NCBI GenBank assembly: GCA_037157565.1
Contig: JAZHRO010000036.1
Span: 16,480,501-16,544,500 of the forward strand
DNA from: Thalassia testudinum
Taxonomy: Eukaryota > Streptophyta > Magnoliopsida > Alismatales > Hydrocharitaceae
Direction: 5' to 3'
DNA length: 64,000 bases
Below the pieces are notes generated by a model, which ran no database searches, had not been told where the DNA came from, and saw nothing but the letters and a program-made list of their open reading frames with translations. Made by a program: the position numbers and the translations under genes. Every line of letters begins with the position of its first letter. Position 1 is the first letter of the stretch. Positions 57,979 through 64,000 of the stretch are shown here, piece by piece.

Positions 57979-58790
57979 CTGCAAGGGGACAAACTTCCAA
58001 CACTTAAATTGATTTTGTGCTATTGCCTTATCGCCTAGTACACCAGGGGTCGGGTCCCCGCTCACGCGCCTCCTCGGGCCCTTACGCCTTGCCCGTGCAC
58101 ACGTACGTGGGTCTGGCCGCTTCCTAGGATCCAATGGCCCGATACTTTAACCTGATTACACCTGGGTTTGAGAGAGAAGAAAGAGGAGAGTTCTGTGAGA
58201 GGAGAGGGGTGGGTTTGCTATGCAACCCTTTGCCTCGCCCCTGTGCTGAAGAGAGAAAGGCTCTTACACTTAGCCTCTGAAGAGAAAGGTCTTGTGCTTG
58301 TGAAGGTTGTGCTGTGGCTCGAAGAAGAAAAGGCCCTGAGAGCCTTTGCCTTGTGCCTTGCTGTGGTGCTGAGGCTTAACACTTAAGCCATCTGAAGAAG
58401 GTGCCCATCGTTTGATTTTGTGGCTTTATTTTGAACTTAAGTGACATGGATTTCTGAGTGAGGAATACTGTTAAATTATTTGAGTAATTGAATGCATGCT
58501 TAATTAAAGAGAATAAGTGGTGATTCAAATCACCATTATTTTTTATTCTCTTTCTTTTTGTCTCATGATCATTTAATTACATTGAATATTAATATGACAA
58601 ATTATATTCATTGAATATCTATCTCATGCTCAATTTATTATGCTTATTTATTCTGAATGAAGATTAATGTGTGAGTTCCACATTTGTTCCCTTCGAACGA
58701 CCTCGGACTCTAATTAGAATATGAGTTTATAAATTTAAATATTTTGTTGTATGATTTAGGAGTGTACTACAACGAACGCATATTTAAAAT
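57979..58790. mobile_element. Unclassified insertion replacing the copia-4 reverse transcriptase
   Basis: The sequence between the integrase (ending near 58,790) and GKLSQFM (near 57,978) has no copia homology. It is GC-rich at one end (58,040-58,120), CT/AG-rich in the middle and AT-rich at the other, and contains TTCCCTTCGAACGACCTCGG near 58,688. The composition gradient resembles an LTR. Limits are approximate and no target duplication was seen. Confidence 0.4.
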
Positions 58791-59513
58791 CTCCTTGATT
58801 GCCCTGTAATAGCTACTAACTTAGATGTACAAAGCTTTAGAGCATTATAAGATCGTACAATCTTCACAGTGGTAGAAAACTGAGTCTTTATTTGCAAAAT
58901 AAATATTTCAATTACGGACACAATATCAGATTTATTTTTCAAAAGAAATAACCATGACATCATGAAAAAATCATCCAAAATAGGTAGATAAAATCTATGA
59001 CCAAGTCTGTTTGAGACTCTACTAGGACCCTACACATCCATATGGAGTAAATCAAAGATAGCAACAAAACTCTGAAAAGAACTGGAAGGAAAATTGGCTC
59101 TGTGATGCTTTCCCAATTGGCATACTTCACATAAAATCTCTGTAGCTGGTGAGATGTAAGGGATGACGTGTTGAAGCCTATCTAATGAAGGGTGCCCAAG
59201 ATGATGATGCCACTAAAGAGCTGTACCAGTACTAAAAGCAACCTCGCCCTGACACAGCAGCAAATGGAGTCTGGATCAGGTGATACACACCCCCCTCCTC
59301 ATGTCCGCCACTAATCGTTCTCCTCATGAGTTTGTCCTAAAAAATACGGCCCAACTCATAAAATATTGCACGACAATGTAAGTCTTTTGTAATCTTATTG
59401 ACAGACAAAAGACTAATGGGGAATTCTGAAACATAAACATTAGGGAAATTCAGTGCAGGAGTCACTGCCACATCTCCTCTATCATGAACCCTGCACTGCC
59501 TGCCATTTGCTAC
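58784..59513 (-). pseudogene. Copia-4 integrase, N-terminal part
   Basis: Fragments such as FPNVYVSEFPISLLSVNKIT (protease/pre-integrase link), SWAPFIR, IGKASQ and, at 58,978-58,784, MVISFEK-like and VKIVRSYNALKLCTSKLVA (integrase, normally RSDNA.E) lie in order with many stops. Confidence 0.6.
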
Positions 59514-59789
59514 CTACACAGATCTACCTAAAGGAACATCATGAACCTGTCTAAAACATGCCTTATCACCATTGAGATGCTGAGATGCACTTGAATCCAC
59601 CAACCATAAAGCACTGTCAGTGCTACCAGATGCGTAAGCTGGAATTATACCCGAGGAGGCTAAGACAACAATATCAATAGTAGTAGTGGTCTCTTGGGTC
59701 AACTGGGAGACGCGTTGGACCACAACATCATAGTCAGCACGAGACACCATGTCACTCACCTCCTCTGAAGAAACCGCCTTGTTGGCCAT
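59514..59789 (-). pseudogene. Copia-4 protease
   Basis: 91 codons with ALWLVDSSASQHLNGDKACF, the aspartic protease active site, where Gly of DSGAS is Ser. It directly follows gag in a shifted frame. Confidence 0.7.
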
Positions 59790-59810
59790 GGGAGGTTGAC
59801 TATGCTTCGC

Positions 59811-60473
59811 CTAGCAAGAGGCCTCTGAATGGCCAATCTTCCCACAATGTGAGCAAATGGTGTGAGGTCTGCCATTAGTACCCTGACCACCACGCTCTCT
59901 CCCTTTAGTAGATGGAGCACCACGTCCTCCACGTGCAGCAGCAACAAGTACAGAAGTCTGTCCAATCTCTGACATGGATGGCTTAATAACCACCGTGCTT
60001 ACACGACTGTAAGCTTCCTCAAGTGATGGAAGTTCAGCCAAAGTCAGGATCTGAGACCTTGCAGCCTCATAATCTAGTCCAAGTCCATCAAGAAACTGGA
60101 GGACAACATACTCCTTCCTATGTGTCCTCTGAATGGAATAGGTCCGACAAGTATTATATTTCTTAAGGAGCCCCTTAAGAGTAGCGTAGTATTGGGAAAG
60201 TGATTGGCCCTCTTGTTTGAGACCACCATCGGCATGGTAAATCTCAAACACCTTGCTGAAATTCTTCTCGTGAGAGTACATGTCACGCAAAGAATCCCAC
60301 ATCTCCTTAGTTGTCTTGTAGTACATAATCCTATCACCAATCTGAGGCTCCACGGAGTTCATAATCCACACCCGGATCATTGCATTGTCCTTCTTCCATG
60401 TGGTATTTTTCCCTGTTTTATCTTGTGGCTCCAACTCTAGGAGTATGTGCTCCTTATCATGTCCTACAATCAT
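59811..60473 (-). CDS. Copia-4 gag, open 220 codons
   Basis: A continuous frame with the UBN2 gag core (WIMNSVEPQIGDRIMYYKTT, KEMWDSLRDMYSH, LSQYYATLKGLL), a FLDGLGLDYEAARSQIL box, a Gly/Arg-rich stretch, and a complete zinc knuckle CSHCGKIGHSEASC just before the stop. By family knowledge it packages the element's RNA in particles. The first Met used here is internal; the normal N-terminus upstream (to about 60,600) is broken by stops. It is the longest intact structural frame among the copia elements here. Confidence 0.8.
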   Translation of the reverse strand: MIVGHDKEHILLELEPQDKTGKNTTWKKDNAMIRVWIMNSVEPQIGDRIMYYKTTKEMWDSLRDMYSHEKNFSKVFEIYHADGGLKQEGQSLSQYYATLKGLLKKYNTCRTYSIQRTHRKEYVVLQFLDGLGLDYEAARSQILTLAELPSLEEAYSRVSTVVIKPSMSEIGQTSVLVAAARGGRGAPSTKGRERGGQGTNGRPHTICSHCGKIGHSEASC

Positions 60474-61272
60474 GAGGAACGTCTGAGACCACCTAGCATA
60501 GTTGGTCTTGTTTAGCTTTGCGATAGGAACAAAGGAGTCTTGTAACTCCTAATGTCCGTAATGGTATCTGATGACACCTCGGATGAGTTTGAGGACGCCA
60601 TTGTGCCTTAGGACAGCCACAAGATAACTCTAACGTGATCTGAAACTAATTTCCAGATCTAAAATCTTTGAAGCCAGTGAATCTTGACCTTAAGAACATG
60701 AATTCTAGAATCAAGAGATCCGAGAAATCATCTCTCAGATCACAAGTACCCCTTAGATTATGATCTAACACATGTTAGGGTATGGGAAAGACCTTAACAA
60801 CGCTCTCCAAGGGACCCCCGTTGCCCTAGAGACCAGCAGCAGCCCCTACTGCTCTAAAGAGTAGCAGCGACGGTCTACACCGTGGCTACGATGGTCGTGC
60901 ATGATGGTGGCAGCACCCACAGGTGGTTGCTGCCGTGATCCGAGCCATCTGCGATGACCTACAATGATGAAGCACCACAGCAACACCCTATACAAGGTCC
61001 ACGACGGTGGTGCACAGTGGTGGCGGCATCGCAGGAGGTCGCTGCAGCGATTTGTGAGAGCGCCGAGGAGTTGTGACAGCCTGCGGCGGTCAGCGAGGTG
61101 CTGCCGAAGGTCAGTGGCTTGCTGGCTATTGCCCTGGTGGAGGGTGGCGATCGGCTGGAGCTGGCTAGGGTTGGTGGCGCTCGTTTAAAGTCCTAACAGG
61201 GAGTTAGGGTTTTGGGTGGAGGGGTATAGAGGCTTGTGCGGGTGGGATATCTGAGCGCCGATCTAGGCTCAT

Positions 61273-61285
61273 TGCTCTGATACCA
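61273..61285 (-). other. Primer binding site of copia-4
   Basis: Minus strand TGGTATCAGAGCA, the exact plant copia initiator tRNA-Met type. Confidence 0.85.
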
Positions 61286-61445
61286 AGTAGTAGAGAATGA
61301 TTTTTCTTATTTCTCAAATGAAACTTCACATCTCTTTATATAGGGGGACGTGTTGGGAAAATTACATCATAAGTCCAATGAGATAATAAAACATGACATA
61401 AAAGTCCAACAATAATAAAAAGATAACTAGGGTGCTCTACCGACA
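61286..61445 (-). repeat. 5' LTR of copia-4
   Basis: Ends GACA on the plus strand and has a TATA box (minus CTATATAAAG) at about 61,336. Confidence 0.75.
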
Positions 61446-61574
61446 CCATGCTATTCAAGGATAAGGGGATCAATAGGAAGATAATTCCTTAGAGGGGAGT
61501 CTTTAACCCACTTCTCCAAGCTCACACCTGATGTGATGGAGCATCTTTTGTGATGCTTCACATAATATACACCA

Positions 61575-61636
61575 ATGTTAATATAATTTATGGATGATTA
61601 CCAAGTAATCTTCTACTTTTTGTCTTAAAAAAAAAA
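61575..61636 (+). mobile_element. 62-bp LINE tail insertion
   Basis: GGATGATTACC-AA-GTAATC stem-loop followed by poly-A, flanked by ATAATAT(A/G)CACCA at 61,562-61,574 and 61,637-61,649. Confidence 0.85.
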
Positions 61637-61675
61637 ATAATATGCACCAGCGACCTTTCAAAAAAAAAAAAAAAC

Positions 61676-62211
61676 TGACTCGAAGGGGTGACACTTAAGT
61701 AGGCATTATCAAAATTGCTGACTAAATCATGCATGAGACGAGAGAATAGGGAATCTGAAGACTTCACTTTCCAGGCATGTCCCATTTTAATGGCTAGGAG
61801 AAATGTTGGAAGATCCCTAATACCCAAACCACCAGTAATTAAGTCCTCACAGATAATTCCAAGCTACCCAATGAAGGACTAACCCTTCCTAAGACTTACC
61901 TGAGAAAACGTTCATAAAACAGGACTCCGAGGTTTTAAGAATTCTCATAATTAAAAGCAAACCACACACCAGCCAATAAACTACCGGCTTTCCAACTACC
62001 TACTTTTCACCTATTGGTCCAAAATAAACTCTCTTATCCCAACTAAGAAATACAAGGATGCCCAAGATAGGTTAATTGGAGGGACCCATGACTATAGCTT
62101 GGAAGCGTGGACCAACCTAAAAATGTGATGAGGAAGCATGAGCCCACAAAGAAAAGGAACTTTTGGTCCATTTAAATATATTGAAGGGAGTTTGCACAAC
62201 CATTCGTGGAA
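61676..62211 (-). pseudogene. LINE-5 reverse transcriptase C-terminal fragment
   Basis: The minus-strand frame 61,827-61,588 has GIRDLPTFLLAIKMGHAWKV, the conserved LGIRDL box after the RT of plant L1 LINEs. It lies on one side of the MULE; RT core sequence in the same direction lies on the other (63,700-64,000). Confidence 0.6.
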
Positions 62212-62219
62212 TAAATAAT

Positions 62220-62220
<1 letters not shown>
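62212..62220. repeat. 9-bp target duplication (left) of the MULE
   Basis: TAAATAATA, identical to 63,618-63,626. Confidence 0.85.
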
Positions 62221-62275
<55 letters not shown>

Positions 62276-62540
62276 TCTAGTAAACTTTTGATAAGACATA
62301 TGTATCTCGATGTACTTAGTATTTACGTATATACCCTTACAAAGTTGCTTCGTTATGATTGTATACCCTTACTCCATTAAATCCAACGGAAAATGTAAAA
62401 AAAAAACTTAAAAAAAAAGAATATTTATATTGGTCTCTCAATTTATTCCAATTCCTCTTCATCTTCCTTCCTCTTCCTCTACCTTTCCCTCCTCCCCAAC
62501 CTCTTCATCATTGGCCACCATCACCGACCTCCTCCTTAAG
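62221..62540 (+). repeat. Left inverted repeat of the MULE
   Basis: Reverse complement of the right arm with the TA-repeat expansion near its tip. Confidence 0.85.
62227..62267. repeat. TA microsatellite
   Basis: About 20 TA units at the tip of the left MULE arm. Confidence 0.9.
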
Positions 62541-62599
62541 TCCTTGGGAACCCATATCCTCTACGACAATAGCTTCTTCAAAACCAATGAAGCACTCTG

Positions 62600-63340
62600 G
62601 CCCGATGTCGTGACTTCATGCATGTCATTGCAGGGTCACAGTCAATCAGCTCCTTCAGCAATGTTAATATGCATCGGATCACGGTGCGGAGCTTCACATG
62701 GACCATAGATGGTTAGGATCAGATAAACAAATAGAGGCAATTGGGGACCATTGCCTTGAAGTCTGTTACGAAGTCTTAAAGCACCACATACACATCCATG
62801 ACATCGAATAAACACCCTGGGACCCTGCTCTCACGCACGACGAAGCAAGGGTGTGCTAAAAGTCGCAATGTAGGCTTGTAGCATGGCTCAGAGGAGAGGT
62901 CCGTGATGAGGTTGGCGAACACAAGCTGCAGAGCCAATGCTTGCTAGGAAACACCATGTGGAATGTGACCCTCGCCGTAGGGATCCACCTATTGATCTCC
63001 TTGTGGAGCCTCAGCGACGACGTCATCTGGAGCTCCTCCATTGACTACTCGTGTGCGTTCACGTGCGGTTGTAGTAGGCTAGTGCGTAGATCTTCTTGTA
63101 CCCCCTAGCCTTCATCAGTTTCACAATCTAGTAGAGATCGATGACGGTGTAGGTAGACAACAGGTCAGTCTCCTCGTTGGGGCTTGCGATCGGGATCTAA
63201 TCCTTGTTGGGGACAAGGTTTGAGATGGAGATCTCGAGGAGAAGCTATCTCATCTTCAAGATTGGTCTCCTTGGCTCAATGCTATGTGCTTCGTTGGTGT
63301 CGGAGAAGTTGTTGTGAAGATGGGCACTTAAGGAGTTGAG
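62600..63340 (-). pseudogene. EXO70-like exocyst subunit gene fragment captured by the MULE
   Basis: The minus strand yields, in order, TYTVIDLY, IVKLMKARGYKKIYALAYYNR, LHKEINRWIPTARVTFHMVF, LALQLVFANLITDLS, CLFDVMDVYVVL, DFVTDFKAMVP and KLRTVIRCILTLLKELI. This order matches the N-terminal third of plant EXO70: a DL..IA..M...GY..EC..VY segment, I.RWI.AAR...R.VFASER, L.LL.FA, KLF..LD....L.DLLP..E, and L.....G....FE.AI. EXO70 is an exocyst subunit that tethers secretory vesicles at the plasma membrane. Several stops and frame changes and lack of the C-terminal domain show this is a dead fragment. No intron was recognised, consistent with the largely intronless plant EXO70 genes. Confidence 0.65.
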
Positions 63341-63349
63341 GAGGCCAGT

Positions 63350-63617
63350 GGTGGTGGTCGATGATGGTTGATAATAAAGGAAGAGGAGGTTGAGGAGGGA
63401 AAGGTGGAGGAAGGGGGATGAGGAATTGGAATAAATAGGGAGACAAATATAATTTTTTTGTTTTTTACTTTGTTAAAACAATTTTAGTTGGATTTAATGA
63501 AATAGGGGTATACGACCATAATAGAGCACCTTTGTAGGGGTATATATGTAAATACTAAGTACATGGGGATACATACGTCATATTGAAAGTTTACATGGGT
63601 ATAGATGTGAAAACCCT
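63350..63617 (-). repeat. Right inverted repeat of the MULE
   Basis: Ends TGTGAAAACCCT; its reverse complement AGGGTTTTCACA parallels the left tip AGGGGTTTATA. Confidence 0.85.
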
Positions 63618-63626
63618 TAAATAATA
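63618..63626. repeat. 9-bp target duplication (right) of the MULE
   Basis: TAAATAATA. Confidence 0.85.
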
Positions 63627-63694
63627 TCATCCACGTTATAACACCACCAAAAACAAGTGATTTGGTTCCTCTAGAAGAAACTTCTATGAAAACT

Positions 63695-63716
63695 TCTTTT
63701 CAAAAAAAAAAAAAGT
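63695..63716 (+). mobile_element. 22-bp poly-A insertion with target duplication
   Basis: TCTTTTC plus an A-run, flanked by TATGAAAACT at 63,685-63,694 and 63,717-63,726. It looks like an extremely short LINE tail. Confidence 0.6.
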
Positions 63717-63726
63717 TATGAAAACT

Positions 63727-64000
63727 ATGAAGAGATATGGTGAGAGAGGATCTCCCTGGTAGAGAATCTAGAAGCCTCAAAAGATTAGAGATTGAAAGCC
63801 ATCACAAACTCTGAGGAACAATACTCTACACAAGCTGTTTTCTAGTTGATCACATCATTTGAAAACCCAAATTTAGAAAGAAGTTTGCAAAGGAAATGCC
63901 ATTTGAGCCTACCATAACCTTCTATAAATGTAATTGGATCAAATCCACAAAAAAGGAACATGACATTAGATTGGAAAACGTTCTTATCCAAAGGAACATG
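63727..64000 (-). pseudogene. LINE-5 reverse transcriptase core fragment, running off the window
   Basis: Reverse frames read KLLSKFGFSNDVI and, near 63,750, QGDPLSPYLFIV (with a frame change), the RT palm boxes of plant L1 LINEs. Same direction as 62,211-61,676, so the MULE probably sits in one LINE. Confidence 0.6.

Larger units (their letters stand above)
57225..61445 (-). mobile_element. Copia-4: Ty1/copia element with gag but without reverse transcriptase
   Basis: LTRs at about 57,225-57,385 and 61,286-61,445 match each other. A perfect tRNA-iMet-type primer site (minus TGGTATCAGAGCA) adjoins the right LTR, and a CCAGCTTGAGGGGAAG polypurine tract adjoins the left. Gag and protease are well preserved, integrase is partial, the RT is missing and replaced by about 0.8 kb of unrelated DNA, and RNase H is present. 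LTR starts differ (TGAG versus CAAG) and no target duplication was found. Confidence 0.8.
62221..63617. mobile_element. Non-autonomous Mutator-like element (Pack-MULE)
   Basis: 1397 bp with inverted terminal repeats of about 270-320 bp (62,221-62,540 and 63,350-63,617) and a perfect 9-bp target duplication TAAATAATA. Nine-base duplications with long inverted repeats are typical of Mutator-like elements. Shared landmarks in the arms include GTACTTAGTATTTAC, CATTAAATCCAAC and TTTATTCCAATTCCTC. The left arm carries a TA microsatellite (62,227-62,267) absent from the right. No transposase is present. The interior is an EXO70-like gene fragment, so the element fits the Pack-MULE definition. Confidence 0.85.

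Noticed and set aside
60964..61188. Plus-strand Arg-rich ORF
   Set aside because: Lies antisense in the copia-4 leader; composition explained by GC-rich low complexity.
62430..62708. Plus-strand ORFs across the MULE left arm
   Set aside because: Antisense to the EXO70-like fragment and partly made of arm repeat sequence.
1..64000. CRISPR arrays, operons, tRNA or rRNA genes, organelle DNA insertions
   Set aside because: No regular spacer-repeat pattern, no cloverleaf or rRNA core sequence, and no recognisable plastid or mitochondrial gene was seen on reading both strands.

Overview
This is a stretch of plant nuclear DNA dominated by retrotransposons. Three lines of evidence point to an angiosperm: Ty1/copia elements primed by initiator tRNA-Met, plant L1-type and RTE-type LINEs, and host gene sequence matching the plant TRAPPC6/Trs33 and EXO70 families. 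Species cannot be fixed from the sequence. Only one host exon looks credible; nearly everything else is mobile-element sequence in successive nested layers, mostly broken by stops and frameshifts. No tRNA, rRNA or CRISPR array was seen.

Layout. 1-13.7 kb: an older minus-strand LTR element without pol, split by a younger relative at 3325-10604 (two LTRs, TSD TGCAT, tRNA-Asp primer site). Both carry an acidic ORF and no pol domain. 13.7-16.4 kb: no gene recognised. 16,541-16,692: exon 1 of a TRAPPC6-like gene, followed by possible intron sequence; its other exons were not found. 20.9-32.8 kb: a degenerate L1-type LINE (LINE-1) that appears to be split by a better-preserved one (LINE-2, 23.3-29.6 kb). 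33.5-34.5 kb: a truncated copia 5' end. 36,904-45,391: copia-1 (+), TSD GCAAC, whose 3' LTR holds a nearly complete RTE-type LINE (42,034-45,348, minus). 45.4-46.7 kb: LINE reverse transcriptase remnant. 47.85-48.7 kb: LTR-like promoter sequence. 48.8-51.1 kb: minus-strand LINE ORF1 remnant. 52,970-57,141: copia-2 (minus, most of gag lost). About 57,225-61,445: copia-4 (minus, reverse transcriptase replaced by unrelated sequence). 61.7-64 kb: minus-strand LINE pieces flanking a 1.4 kb Mutator-like element (62,221-63,617) with long inverted repeats, a perfect 9-bp TSD and an EXO70-like gene fragment, i.e. a Pack-MULE.

How parts relate. Nesting gives a relative history: young LTR element into old relative, LINE-2 apparently into LINE-1, RTE into copia-1 LTR, LINE tail into copia-2 LTR, MULE into LINE. 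The points most worth following are the Pack-MULE, an inverted templated insertion in copia-1 gag, a covarying 3' stem-loop shared by LINE tails, a conserved palindrome upstream of the TATA box in pol-less LTRs, and the acidic ORF of those elements.
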